DNA from: an uncultured Acetatifactor sp.
GTDB lineage: Bacteria > Bacillota > Clostridia > Lachnospirales > Lachnospiraceae
Length of the DNA: 22,873 nt
Direction: 5' to 3'
Assembly: GCA_910584865.1 (NCBI GenBank)
Contig: CAJUCE010000051.1
Location: forward strand, 1 to 22,873
Shown here: piece after piece, positions 7,382-15,833 of the stretch
Position numbering within the stretch: the first letter of the stretch is position 1
How the letters are laid out: every line of letters begins with the position of its first letter
The notes under the pieces: model-generated
Told to the model about the DNA's origin: nothing
What the model saw: the letters and a program-made list of their open reading frames with translations, nothing else
The model's database searches: none
Made by a program: the position numbers and the translations under genes

Positions 7382-8956
7382 ATGTCAGAATACCGCACAG
7401 AAAAATCATCTCAGATTAACCGCAAATCCCTGACCCTGTTTTATCAAATCTATGAGCGCAAGGAAATCCGGGATCTGGGCAACCGCGCCAAGAAAGCTAC
7501 GGAAATGTGGGACGGGGTTCAGCCAATCGCCGATCTGCCCAGGCGCAGCAGGAACCTGATAGACAATATGCTATGCTATCTGCTCTTCGGATCTGTCATT
7601 TCCTTCGTCAGCCCCCTGCTGATTCCGATACTGACCATTGCTCCCGCCGTCAACTGGTTTTGTGCCAAGGCCTATCGCAATTGGGAATACAGCCATCGGG
7701 AACACTGGACCGACATTGACAGCAAGCTCTGGTATGTACAGGAAAAAACGGCGGATTTTGCAGCAGCCAAGGACATCAGGATCTATGGTATGGCAGGATG
7801 GTTCAGACAGATTTTCCGGGATTTCTCAGCAAAGCGGCTGTTTTGGGAAAAGAAAATGATCCTCCGCAGCTTTCTTTCCCGCATCGCCGATCTGTTCGTC
7901 ATCCTTCTGCGGGACGGCGCCGCCTACCTGCTGCTGATTAAAATGACACTGGAGGGAAGTATCACCGTGGACAAATTTGTTCTGTACTTTTCCGCTATCT
8001 CCATGTTCGCCTCCTTTATCGGCAATATCATGAACGAGTGGAACGGAATCCGCGCGGCCAGCCTGGATGTCTGCGATTACCGCAGATACCTGGATCTGGA
8101 ACAGCCGGACGGCAGCGGAGAAGCACAGGCGCAGGATCATCTGAAGACTGCCCCGGAAATCACCCTGGATCATGTATCCTTCCGATACGAAGAATCGGAT
8201 AAAGATACCCTGCATGATATCAGCCTTACCATAAACCCCGGCGAAAAGGTGGCTCTGGTAGGCTTAAACGGAGCGGGCAAGACTACCCTGGTAAAGCTGC
8301 TCTGCGGACTCTATCTCCCGGCCTGCGGAGATATCAGGATAAACGGAATTTCCTCCCGTTCCTTTGGCAGAGAAGACTACTATCGTCTCTTCTCCCCTGT
8401 CTTTCAGGATATCCAGGCCGGATTCTTCACACTTGCAGAGATCGTTTCCGGCCAAATCAGGAACCGGACGGATTCTTCGGCAATCCAAAGTGCCGCCGGC
8501 TTCGACAGAGCGGAGGAATGCATGCGCCTGGCCGGGTTGGGAGAAAGGCTGGACACGCTGCCCCACGGAATCCATACACACCTGGACAAGCAGCTTTACG
8601 AGGACGGCACCGAATTGTCCGGCGGAGAGCTGCAGAAGCTGATGCTTGCAAGAGCGCTCTGCAAAAACGCACCTGTTTTGGTTCTGGACGAACCCACTGC
8701 GGCCCTGGCTCCAATCGCCGAGAATCAGCTATACCTCCAATATCGGAATATGACACAGGGCAAAACCTCTCTGTTCATTTCCCACAGGCTGGCTTCCACA
8801 CAGTTCTGTGACCGGATACTGTATCTCAAGGACGGAACCATCACCGAACAGGGAACCCACCAGGAGCTCATCGCCCTGGGCGGCGAATACGCGCGGCTCT
8901 ATGAACTGCAAAGCTGCTGGTATCAGCCCGGCTATGCTGCGGAAACGCCGCAATAA
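7382..8956 (+). CDS. ABC exporter (membrane + ATPase), N-terminally truncated
   Basis: The 524-residue protein fuses an exporter-type membrane domain (about residues 1-240) to an ATPase domain: Walker A VGLNGAGKTT near residue 293, Q-loop VFQDIQ, signature LSGGE, Walker B VLVLDEP and switch ISHRLAS. In the full-length neighbour (9245-11071) Walker A lies about 96 residues further in, so roughly the first two membrane helices are missing. No ribosome site precedes ATG 7382. The D-loop reads AALAPIAE where AALDP is expected, so a highly conserved Asp is Ala. It may have paired with the next gene product as a heterodimeric exporter of a peptide or lipid, formerly controlled by the adjacent two-component system. 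In its present form activity is doubtful. Confidence 0.78.
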   Translation: MSEYRTEKSSQINRKSLTLFYQIYERKEIRDLGNRAKKATEMWDGVQPIADLPRRSRNLIDNMLCYLLFGSVISFVSPLLIPILTIAPAVNWFCAKAYRNWEYSHREHWTDIDSKLWYVQEKTADFAAAKDIRIYGMAGWFRQIFRDFSAKRLFWEKKMILRSFLSRIADLFVILLRDGAAYLLLIKMTLEGSITVDKFVLYFSAISMFASFIGNIMNEWNGIRAASLDVCDYRRYLDLEQPDGSGEAQAQDHLKTAPEITLDHVSFRYEESDKDTLHDISLTINPGEKVALVGLNGAGKTTLVKLLCGLYLPACGDIRINGISSRSFGREDYYRLFSPVFQDIQAGFFTLAEIVSGQIRNRTDSSAIQSAAGFDRAEECMRLAGLGERLDTLPHGIHTHLDKQLYEDGTELSGGELQKLMLARALCKNAPVLVLDEPTAALAPIAENQLYLQYRNMTQGKTSLFISHRLASTQFCDRILYLKDGTITEQGTHQELIALGGEYARLYELQSCWYQPGYAAETPQ

Positions 8957-8966
8957 ACCGGAAGCA

Positions 8967-9222
8967 CAAATCCTATGCCGGGCTGGCGCTGAACATGCAG
9001 TTGCGGAACTATTATCAGCAACTGCAGGTTCAGTGCCCATAGGATTTACGGACGCGCGCTCTTCGCGGACGCAAATCCTATGCCGGGCTGGCGCTGAACA
9101 TGCAGTTGCGGAACTATTATCAGCAACTGCAGGTTCAGTGCCCATAGGATTTACGGACGCGCGCTCTTCGCGGACGCAAATCCTATGCCGGGCTGGCGCT
9201 GAACATGCAGTTGCGGAACTAT
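8967..9222. repeat. 105-bp tandem palindromic repeat, 2.4 copies
   Basis: Copies start at 8968, 9073 and 9178 and appear identical; the last stops at 9222. Each unit is an 80-base imperfect hairpin plus a 25-base GC-rich linker (first linker 9048-9072). In copy 1, AAATCCTATG (8968-8977) pairs with CATAGGATTT (9038-9047), and inner arms GCGCTGAAC/GTTCAGTGC and CAGTTGC/GCAACTG continue the stem to a loop around CGGAACTATTATCA. The 105-bp period is a multiple of three and the plus-strand frame is open through it, but this is more simply a repeated palindromic element than a protein. The array fills the space between the two ABC genes. Confidence 0.9.
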
Positions 9223-9244
9223 AAATAAGAAAGGATCATTTATA

Positions 9245-11071
9245 ATGAAAATATCAGAACATATACAAATTTTCAGACGCTCCATACATTATCTTTTTTC
9301 CCTCAGCCGGGCCCACATGGTCAGCCTGATTCTCAGCAATATCCTGCAGAACATGCTGCCCTATATCCCCATCTACTTCTCGGCACGGCTCCTTGACGCG
9401 CTTTATGAAGGCCAGTCCGCTGACCGGCTCCTGCTCCTGGTTCTCATCACGGTAGGAAGCGTATTTCTGCTCAGTCTGGCGAATGCCTGGCTGTCCGCCA
9501 TACAGTCCCAGGCATCCCAGGAAATGAACCGGAACCAAAACTGGGAGCAGTCCGAGAAAGCTATGCAGATGGCCTACGCCAGCGTGGAGGATCCCGATGT
9601 AACGCTCCTCCGTTCCAGAATCGCCGTGGAATCTCAGACCGGCTACAATCTCTGGAGGCTGATTTACTGTACAAAACAGCTGATTTCCAGCTTCACCAGT
9701 GTCCTCATGTCCCTGTGCCTGAGTGTGTCCTTCTTCCTTCTGGATACGGTGCCTTTATCCGGAAAACTGACACTTGCAGGCGGTTTTCTTTTGACAGTGG
9801 TATGCAGCGTCCTTACCGGGAAGAAGGTAGAAAAACTGACAAATAAATTTCTTGCTTCCTGTGTCCGCATGAATGAATATGACAATAATTACAGTTATAT
9901 AGGGCACTACGGCAACGGAAAGGATATCCGTATCTACAATACCGCAGACAGCCTGCTGGCCTTTGACAGACAGAATGTCCATAACTTCAATCAAAACAGG
10001 ATGCGTCTGAACATAAAGACGGCAGCAATAAAAACAGTCAGCCTGATATACAGCCACCTGCTCCGGTTCGTTATATATCTGATTCTGATACAGACAGCGC
10101 TTTCCGGCGGGATCACGGTGGGTTCCATCGCCCGATATGTTTCCTGTGTCATGCTGCTGATCAGCGCCTCCACCGAATTTTTTGCCGATATCCAGAAAAT
10201 ATTTGCCAACAACCCTTATATGAAACGGTATTTCTCCTATCTGGATATTCCGAATCCCATGTACCAGGGCTCCCTGACTGTTGAAAAACGGGACGACAAC
10301 GAATATTATGTGGAATTCCGTGATGTTTCCTTTCGCTACCCCAACACGGAAAGCTATGCGCTGCGCCATGTAAACCTGAAATTCCAGGTAGGGGAAAAGC
10401 TGGCCGTGGTAGGCAAAAACGGCAGCGGCAAGACCACCTTCATCAAGCTGATGTGCCGTCTCTACGATCCCACGGAAGGCGAAATCCTCCTAAACGGTGT
10501 GGACATCAGAAAATACGATTATGACGAATATATGTCGATCTTCTCCATCGTTTTCCAGGATTTCCAACTCTTTGCCTTCCGCCTGGGAGAGAATGTTGCC
10601 GCCTCTCCCGCATATGACCCTGCCAGGGCAGTACAGTGCCTGAAACAGGCCGGTTTCGGGGAACGTCTGGCGGAAATGCCCGGCGGAGCGGATAGCTTCC
10701 TGTATAAAAACTTTGACGGCAGTGGGATTGAGATTTCCGGCGGAGAAGGGCAGAAAATCGCTCTTGCCAGAGCACTGTACAAGGATTCCCCTTTCCTGAT
10801 CCTGGACGAGCCCACCGCAGCCCTGGATCCGGTGTCCGAATACGAGATTTACAGCAGTTTCAATCAAATCGCCGGGGACAAAACTGCCATCTACATCAGT
10901 CACCGACTGGCCTCCTGCAGATTCTGCGATAAAATCCTGGTCTTTGACAACGGCCGGATCGTACAAAGGGGAAGCCATGACAGCCTGGTTGCCGAGACAG
11001 GGGGCCTGTACGAAAGTCTCTGGCAGGCCCAGGCGCAGTACTATACAGGTGAGACCTGCGCAACCGCCTGA
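9245..11071 (+). CDS. ABC exporter (membrane + ATPase), full length
   Basis: This 608-residue half-transporter has a complete exporter-type membrane domain (about residues 20-330, with segments such as MLPYIPIYFSARLLDALYEG, LLLLVLITVGSVFLLSLANA and FVIYLILIQTALSGGITVGS). The ATPase domain follows with Walker A VGKNGSGKTTFIK near residue 389, Q-loop IVFQDFQ, signature ISGGE (not LSGGQ), Walker B FLILDEP, D-loop AALDP and switch ISHRLAS. Coupling-helix sequence GKDIRIYN parallels AKDIRIYG in the upstream ABC gene, supporting a paired heterodimer. The substrate is unknown. ATG 9245 has AAAGGA about 9 bases upstream. The last 20 residues end in AQAQYYTGETCATA. No hairpin terminator with a T-run follows; the 71-bp repeats begin 42 bases later. 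Confidence 0.9.
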   Translation: MKISEHIQIFRRSIHYLFSLSRAHMVSLILSNILQNMLPYIPIYFSARLLDALYEGQSADRLLLLVLITVGSVFLLSLANAWLSAIQSQASQEMNRNQNWEQSEKAMQMAYASVEDPDVTLLRSRIAVESQTGYNLWRLIYCTKQLISSFTSVLMSLCLSVSFFLLDTVPLSGKLTLAGGFLLTVVCSVLTGKKVEKLTNKFLASCVRMNEYDNNYSYIGHYGNGKDIRIYNTADSLLAFDRQNVHNFNQNRMRLNIKTAAIKTVSLIYSHLLRFVIYLILIQTALSGGITVGSIARYVSCVMLLISASTEFFADIQKIFANNPYMKRYFSYLDIPNPMYQGSLTVEKRDDNEYYVEFRDVSFRYPNTESYALRHVNLKFQVGEKLAVVGKNGSGKTTFIKLMCRLYDPTEGEILLNGVDIRKYDYDEYMSIFSIVFQDFQLFAFRLGENVAASPAYDPARAVQCLKQAGFGERLAEMPGGADSFLYKNFDGSGIEISGGEGQKIALARALYKDSPFLILDEPTAALDPVSEYEIYSSFNQIAGDKTAIYISHRLASCRFCDKILVFDNGRIVQRGSHDSLVAETGGLYESLWQAQAQYYTGETCATA

Positions 11072-11112
11072 TATCGCAGTCAAATAAATATGTTTTCTTT
11101 TATCTTAATGTG

Positions 11113-11392
11113 TGGTATAATGTTGACTCAGAAGGACACTGAGTCAACTTCTGATTCCATATGCGCTGGAGCGCATGTAATTATGGTATAATGTTGACTC
11201 AGAAGGACACTGAGTCAACTTCTGATTCCATATGCGCTGGAGCGCATGTAATTATGGTACAATGACCTTACTCCCGGCAGGAAACGGCCGGATGGCCATC
11301 CTGCCATGTGCTTTGCTGTGCACATGGCATAATGGTGACTTGGAAGAACATCCAGTCAGCCTTTGATTCCACATGCGCCGATGCGCATCCCG
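11113..11392. repeat. 71-bp tandem hairpin repeat array upstream of degV
   Basis: Two identical 71-bp units occupy 11113-11183 and 11184-11254; a third begins at 11255 but diverges after a few bases, and a degenerate copy lies at 11325-11392. Each unit has a promoter-like TGGTATAATG, a 10-bp perfect hairpin GTTGACTCAG / CTGAGTCAAC (loop AAGGACA), and a 7-bp hairpin ATGCGCT / AGCGCAT. In the degenerate copy the first stem is TGACTTGGA / TCCAGTCA, so its lower bases changed on both sides. Between copies lie two more inverted repeats, GGCAGGA/TCCTGCC (about 11276-11305) and GCCATGTGC/GCACATGGC (about 11303-11328). No protein is encoded in 11072-11431. Confidence 0.85.
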
Positions 11393-11431
11393 GCGTTTTA
11401 AACAGAAATAATAGAGAAGAGGAAATCATAT

Positions 11432-12268
11432 ATGAAAGATTTTGTCATTTTTACCGACGGAGACGTAGACTTACCCTCATCTTATGAAGGAAAGGTATCC
11501 CTTTTGCCCCAGTACTATTACTTTGATGAAAACATGATGTACGGAGACGAACAGATTCTGTCCCGGGAAGCTTTCTTTGAACAACTGCGCAGCCGCAGAG
11601 CCTACACGGCAGGCGTCAATCCCGATTTTGTGCGCCGCAGCTTTGAGACAGTGCTGCAGGAAGGAAAGGACATTCTATGTATCGCCGTCTCCTCCGGACT
11701 GAGCGGATCCTACAGTACGATCTGCATGGTGGCGGAAGAACTGAGGGAACAATATCCTGAAAGCGGGATAGAAGTCATTGACTCTCTGAGCGCCACGCTG
11801 GGCAGCGGCTTTTTATGTGTGGATGCCCTGGAAATGAGAAAGGCTGGAAAAACGCTTGGGGAAACCGCCGCGGAAATCAGAAAGCGTGTGGGACTGATCG
11901 ATATTTTCTTTGTCGTGGATGATTTCAAATATCTGGTACAGGGAGGGCGTGTCTCCCCCAGTGTAGGCAAGATCGGCGATATCCTGGATATCAAGGTGAT
12001 CCTCACCATGAGAGACGGCCGCATCGAGCCCTACCGGAAAAACCGCGGTATCAACAACGCCCTGCGGAATCTCCAGCAGATTACATCCTCCAGGAAAATC
12101 GCCCGGCTGGGTTCTATCTACGTGGGCAATGCAGAACTGTTTGAAAAATGCAAATCTCTGGTAGACAGCCACTGGGAGGCCTCGCTGAACCTGATCGTCT
12201 CCTCCCATGTAGGCCCCAACACTACTGGCATAGCCATCGAATGGGCCGCCGAAGACGAATCTGTTTAG
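11432..12268 (+). CDS. DegV family protein (fatty acid-binding, FakB-like)
   Basis: A 278-residue DegV protein. Family hallmarks are the N-terminal VIFTDGDVDLPSSY, the fatty-acid-binding TAGVNPDFV and SSGLSGSYSTICM motifs, the VIDSLSATLGSG stretch, and IDIFFVVDDFKYLVQGGRVS with its conserved Leu-x-x-Gly-Gly-Arg. Characterised members hand exogenous fatty acids to the FakA kinase in the cytoplasm; no fakA gene is in the window, and most clostridia carry several DegV paralogues. Length is typical. ATG 11432 follows AGAGGAAA at about 9 bases. It is monocistronic, preceded by the 71-bp repeat array and followed by a clear terminator. Confidence 0.9.
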   Translation: MKDFVIFTDGDVDLPSSYEGKVSLLPQYYYFDENMMYGDEQILSREAFFEQLRSRRAYTAGVNPDFVRRSFETVLQEGKDILCIAVSSGLSGSYSTICMVAEELREQYPESGIEVIDSLSATLGSGFLCVDALEMRKAGKTLGETAAEIRKRVGLIDIFFVVDDFKYLVQGGRVSPSVGKIGDILDIKVILTMRDGRIEPYRKNRGINNALRNLQQITSSRKIARLGSIYVGNAELFEKCKSLVDSHWEASLNLIVSSHVGPNTTGIAIEWAAEDESV

Positions 12269-12276
12269 AAAAAATT

Positions 12277-12323
12277 TCCGGAAAAGACGGTATTTCTCAC
12301 AAACCGTTCTTTTCCGGATTTTT
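12277..12323 (+). terminator. Terminator of degV, probably bidirectional
   Basis: TTCCGGAAAAGACGGT pairs with ACCGTTCTTTTCCGGA across a loop of about 11 bases with one bulge, followed by TTTTT. On the other strand the hairpin is also followed by a T-run (TTTTTTC), so it could stop transcription coming from the GH127 gene too. Confidence 0.88.
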
Positions 12324-12466
12324 CCATTTACGGAAAGTCCGTCAACAAACGGACACGGAATTAGCAAGGTGCCGATCTCCCGGAAATTGTCGCAATCGCC
12401 GTTGCTCTCATGCACATGGCCTCCCATAGAATCAGGCGCACCCCCTCTGCCGCAGGCTGAAGGGGA

Positions 12467-14320
12467 TCAGGCCTGCGGATGACTTTTCGTACGCATCCAC
12501 ACCTCCATCTCGGAATCCCGCCTCCAGGTCTTGCCTGCGGAGGCATAATCCACCATCACAAAGTTTTCCTTCCCCAGTGATATTTTAACGGCTTTCTGAC
12601 AGGGAATATTCATGTCCGCACTCTCCGCCGAAAGAATTCCGTCCCCCGGGTTCACTTCCGTGCCCTCTTCACCCAGCCTCCGGTCTCTGGCCAATGCCAG
12701 GGGACCGTACAAAACCGCCGCATGCCGGCGGCTGCCCGGATCGTCCGGATTCTCCATCCCATATACCAGCTTCGGAGAAATACCCAGGGAAAGCTGGATC
12801 CGGTCTCCCTCTTTCCAGCTGCGCTCCAGCCTAAAGAAGGTTCCTGGACACACCCCATCCTGTTCCTCCTCATTGACCCAGACTCTGCCAAAGTCCGCAA
12901 AAGAAGGAATCCGAAGAAAAATCGGAAAATGCTTCTCCTGTTTCCCATGAACCAGAATTGAGATGTCTCCTCCCGCCGGATAATCGGTGTCTATCGTAAA
13001 ATCCACCCGTTCCCCGTCCACCATTGCAGTAATTTCGCCGGGCAGATAAATCCCGATTTCCAGTTCTCCCTGCCTGTCCCTGGCAGCCACGGCCGGTACC
13101 AGCGCCGTTCCCGCCGCCCCTATGGCAATACAGCAGCCGCAGTAGGCCGTATTCTGTTCCATGCTCTTGAATCCGCCCACTGCGCGCCCCCTGATTCCGG
13201 ACCGCAGCGGACTGTAGCTGTCAAATAGCTGCGCCTTGCCGCCGTTTCCCGCCACGCCGCGGTCATAAACATCATGGTAGATTGGCTCATCAAATGTCGT
13301 CTCCGGACCGCAGGTACTGTTTTGAGTATTTACCGCCCCGTACAGCGCATTGAAGGCAGAACGCTCCACCTCTTCCAGATACCGTATATCTCCGGTCATC
13401 TCATACACCCTGGCCATCAGCTTCATCCAGGTAACCGTGACACAGGTTTCCAACATCAGTCCGTCATATTCGGTTCCGGTCTGCATCAGAGAAGAGTGAT
13501 TAAACAATTCATGCCGGCAGCCGGATCCTCCCACAATGGTAGCTTCGGATTCCAGAAGTCTGTCCGCAAACCGGATCACCGCCTGCTTCCAATGCTCATC
13601 CCCCTTTGCCTGGGCATAAACCAGAAGGCCTTCAAAACAGGACATAAGCTCATAGGCCTTCACCACCGGATACTGATACGGGTACAGTCTGTCCTCATAG
13701 GCTGTCTGGAAGATGTCAAAATCCTCCGCCCCGCCGCTTTCTACGATTTCATCGGCAAAATCCAGATACCGTTTCTTCGGTTTCAGCAGATAGAGCCGCA
13801 CTACCGGCTCCAGAATGGAGCTGGAATTGATTCCCCTCCAGTTGTCGGAAGTCCGGGTAATTTTTATTTTTCCCTCTCCGTTTCCCACATGCGCAATGAT
13901 ATAATCCAGATGCCTTCCCGCTGCCTCCAAGATTTCAGCCGCAAAGGCCTCCTCTTTACAGATTTCGCAGAAATGAATCATCCCCAGAAGCACATACTTC
14001 CGGCACCACATATCCCATCCGCTGAATTCTGCTTCCCTGCTGTAAGTGGAAATCCTGCCGTCCGCCTCCTGGGTCTTTAGAATCCCTTCTACCGCTTCTT
14101 TCAAAATGTCATACAATTCGCCGTCCCCGGTGTACTGCCAGGTCATACAGGCGCCTCTCATAAGCTTGCCCCAGTACTCTCCTCTCCAGCCCCGGTCCGC
14201 GTCGTCCGGCGTTCCCTGAAACTGCTTCGTCACCAGCTTCCAAAGCGCCCTGTCTTTTAACTGTTCCCGCTCCACCAGGCGGATCATGTGATCCGCGATT
14301 CCCCGATATGCAGCCTTCAT
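12467..14320 (-). CDS. GH127-type glycoside hydrolase (DUF1680, beta-L-arabinofuranosidase family)
   Basis: The 617-residue protein has the DUF1680/GH127 layout: an N-terminal (alpha/alpha)6 barrel to about residue 430 (EYWGKLMRGACMTW, GWDMWCRKYVLLGMIHF, NHSSLMQTGTEYDGLMLETC) and C-terminal beta domains. The ETC motif and the later YCGCCIAIG match the Glu and Cys residues that bind zinc and supply the cysteine nucleophile in HypBA1, so catalysis looks possible. The exact sugar released is not certain in this diverse family. No signal peptide is seen, so it is cytoplasmic. ATG 14318-14320 has AAGGAGAG close upstream; a 40-residue longer frame lacks a ribosome site. It is the last gene of the GH43-GH88-GH127 series, separated from GH88 by 279 bp holding a cwlD-like remnant. 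A 7-bp hairpin CGCAGGC/GCCTGCG (12451-12477) spans its stop codon. Confidence 0.85.
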   Translation of the reverse strand: MKAAYRGIADHMIRLVEREQLKDRALWKLVTKQFQGTPDDADRGWRGEYWGKLMRGACMTWQYTGDGELYDILKEAVEGILKTQEADGRISTYSREAEFSGWDMWCRKYVLLGMIHFCEICKEEAFAAEILEAAGRHLDYIIAHVGNGEGKIKITRTSDNWRGINSSSILEPVVRLYLLKPKKRYLDFADEIVESGGAEDFDIFQTAYEDRLYPYQYPVVKAYELMSCFEGLLVYAQAKGDEHWKQAVIRFADRLLESEATIVGGSGCRHELFNHSSLMQTGTEYDGLMLETCVTVTWMKLMARVYEMTGDIRYLEEVERSAFNALYGAVNTQNSTCGPETTFDEPIYHDVYDRGVAGNGGKAQLFDSYSPLRSGIRGRAVGGFKSMEQNTAYCGCCIAIGAAGTALVPAVAARDRQGELEIGIYLPGEITAMVDGERVDFTIDTDYPAGGDISILVHGKQEKHFPIFLRIPSFADFGRVWVNEEEQDGVCPGTFFRLERSWKEGDRIQLSLGISPKLVYGMENPDDPGSRRHAAVLYGPLALARDRRLGEEGTEVNPGDGILSAESADMNIPCQKAVKISLGKENFVMVDYASAGKTWRRDSEMEVWMRTKSHPQA

Positions 14321-14469
14321 CTTATGCTCTCCTTTTCTGCTTTTGCTCCCTTTATACTGCTCCTGCAGAGCATTTCTCCTAATGGCATCCGAAACGCTCT
14401 GCGCTTTTGTGTCTATGGACGGTTTTCTGCGAATTTTCATCTGCCGTTAAGCCCGCATCGTACAATCCC

Positions 14470-14598
14470 TCAGTCTGCCTCATGTAAATACTGCAGTATT
14501 CCCATATGTATGGCCCACGCTACTCGCTGCTGGTATTCCGGTGTGCAGAGTTTCTCCGCCTCCGCGCGGTTGGAGAGGAAGCCGCACTCGGATTCTGT
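14470..14598 (-). pseudogene. C-terminal remnant of an N-acetylmuramoyl-L-alanine amidase (CwlD-like)
   Basis: On the minus strand a frame different from GH88 reads ECGFLSNRAEAEKLCTPEYQ and then QRVAWAIHMGILQYLHEAD before a stop at 14470-14472. This matches the C-terminal end of Amidase_3 enzymes, where (V)ECGFLSN carries a catalytic Glu and YQ-x-x-(V/M)A-x-AI-x-x-GI-x-x-YL closes the fold. Only about 42 codons remain, with no start. It abuts the GH88 stop codon, so a deletion joined the two. It has no coding function. Confidence 0.75.
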
Positions 14599-14599
14599 T

Positions 14600-15754
14600 T
14601 CAGATAGGCAGACTCTTATTTCGATTGCCCCATATAAACAATTCCTTCCCCATAAGTTTCCACACTGCCTCAATAAAATAGTAGTCCCCATAAATAATGG
14701 AAAATTCATGTTCCGCATCATGATACGCCGCCGTGCACTTTTCAAGCAGGTTGTCCGTATCTTCATCCCAGCTGCAGCGCCTGTCCGCAAGCGCCTTCAG
14801 CATCTCAAGCGCCGCGTTTTCGTATTTATCCCCTTCCTTTTCAGGGACACATTTCGCAAGCTCCAGCAGCCCGCATGCCGCAATGGCCGCCGCCGTGGAA
14901 TCCTCGTATGCCGGGCTTTCGGGCTGTCTGAAGTCCACCGGTATGAGTTTCGAATCCGGAATGTTCGCGATAAAGTAGTCCGCCACTTTCCGGGAGACGG
15001 CGCGATAATTCTCCTCCCCCGTATAAAGGTAACTCAGCAAAAAGCCGTAAATCGCCCACGCCTGTCCCCTGGTCCATGAAGAGCCGTGTCCGTAGCCCTG
15101 TCCTCCTACGGAATGGAGATATTCCCCGGTATTGGCGTCAAAGTCGACAATATGCTTCGCGGAGCCGTCCTCCCGTATGAAATATCTGGCGGCGGTGTCC
15201 GCATGCATTTTTGCTATGTGGTAAAATTTCGGGTCCTGTAATTCATCCCCGGCCCAGTACAGAAGCGGCAGGTTCATCATACAGTCAATGATGGCACGTC
15301 CGGCAAAGGATCCGTCCTCCTTTCCGCTCCAGTCGTTCCATGCGCGGATGAATCTGCCCACAGGGTTAAACCGGCCCGCAAGGTTATCCGCCGCTAAAAG
15401 CGCCCTGTTTCTCGCTGCCGTGTCCCCTGTCATTTGATAATGCGCCACCGCTGTGGGCAGCCACTTGAAACCGCTGTCATGATCCATGCCCTGGCGGGTC
15501 ATCAGGTTTGCATCCAGCCTGCTTTCCGTGGCCAGCGCATTTTCCAGATAGACATGCTCCCCTGTGGCATGGTACAGCTGCCACATCATACCGCCCCAGA
15601 AACCGTTCGTCCACCAGCAGATGTCCGTCTTTCCCTTATCGTCAAAAACGCCGTCCTTTGTCGTATAAGGAATCTTGCCCCGGCTGCGTTCCGCAACCTT
15701 TTTTTCCTTTGCGAGGATCTTTTCATAGACCTCGCTTACCCATGTTTTATCCAT
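14600..15754 (-). CDS. GH88 unsaturated glucuronyl hydrolase
   Basis: The 384-residue protein fits GH88 enzymes, which hydrate the 4,5-double bond of unsaturated uronic acids at the ends of lyase-derived oligosaccharides and so release them. Motifs in order are CWWTNGFWGGMMWQLYHATG, MDHDSGFKWLPTAVAHY, AIIDCMMNLPLLYWA (the two Asp residues expected to be catalytic lie in DHDSG and IIDCMMN), and GHGSSWTRGQAWAIYGFLLS, the family's hallmark. It has no signal peptide and is thus cytoplasmic. ATG 15752-15754 follows AGGAGGAA. The last residues after ELFIW (GNRNKSLPI) appear to come from read-through into the adjacent amidase remnant. It is the second gene of the operon, 197 bp after GH43. Confidence 0.9.
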   Translation of the reverse strand: MDKTWVSEVYEKILAKEKKVAERSRGKIPYTTKDGVFDDKGKTDICWWTNGFWGGMMWQLYHATGEHVYLENALATESRLDANLMTRQGMDHDSGFKWLPTAVAHYQMTGDTAARNRALLAADNLAGRFNPVGRFIRAWNDWSGKEDGSFAGRAIIDCMMNLPLLYWAGDELQDPKFYHIAKMHADTAARYFIREDGSAKHIVDFDANTGEYLHSVGGQGYGHGSSWTRGQAWAIYGFLLSYLYTGEENYRAVSRKVADYFIANIPDSKLIPVDFRQPESPAYEDSTAAAIAACGLLELAKCVPEKEGDKYENAALEMLKALADRRCSWDEDTDNLLEKCTAAYHDAEHEFSIIYGDYYFIEAVWKLMGKELFIWGNRNKSLPI

Positions 15755-15833
15755 GTCGTTCCTCCTAATTTTAGTTCCGCAGAAAGCCTCCCCACTACCT
15801 GTAATGGCAGAGTATTTCCGGCCGCTAAATGAT

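Noticed and set aside
8808..9224. Plus-strand frame encoding a 35-residue perfect peptide repeat through the 105-bp array
   Set aside because: The DNA is palindromic and also open on the other strand; the period being a multiple of three is enough to explain it. No ribosome site and no protein-like composition.
14351..14379. Possible internal promoter before GH127 (TATAAA with palindrome TGCTC-CTGCA-GAGCA)
   Set aside because: The -35 (GGAGAA) is poor and the shared TTTCCATRGAAA operator is absent; operon read-through is the simpler view.
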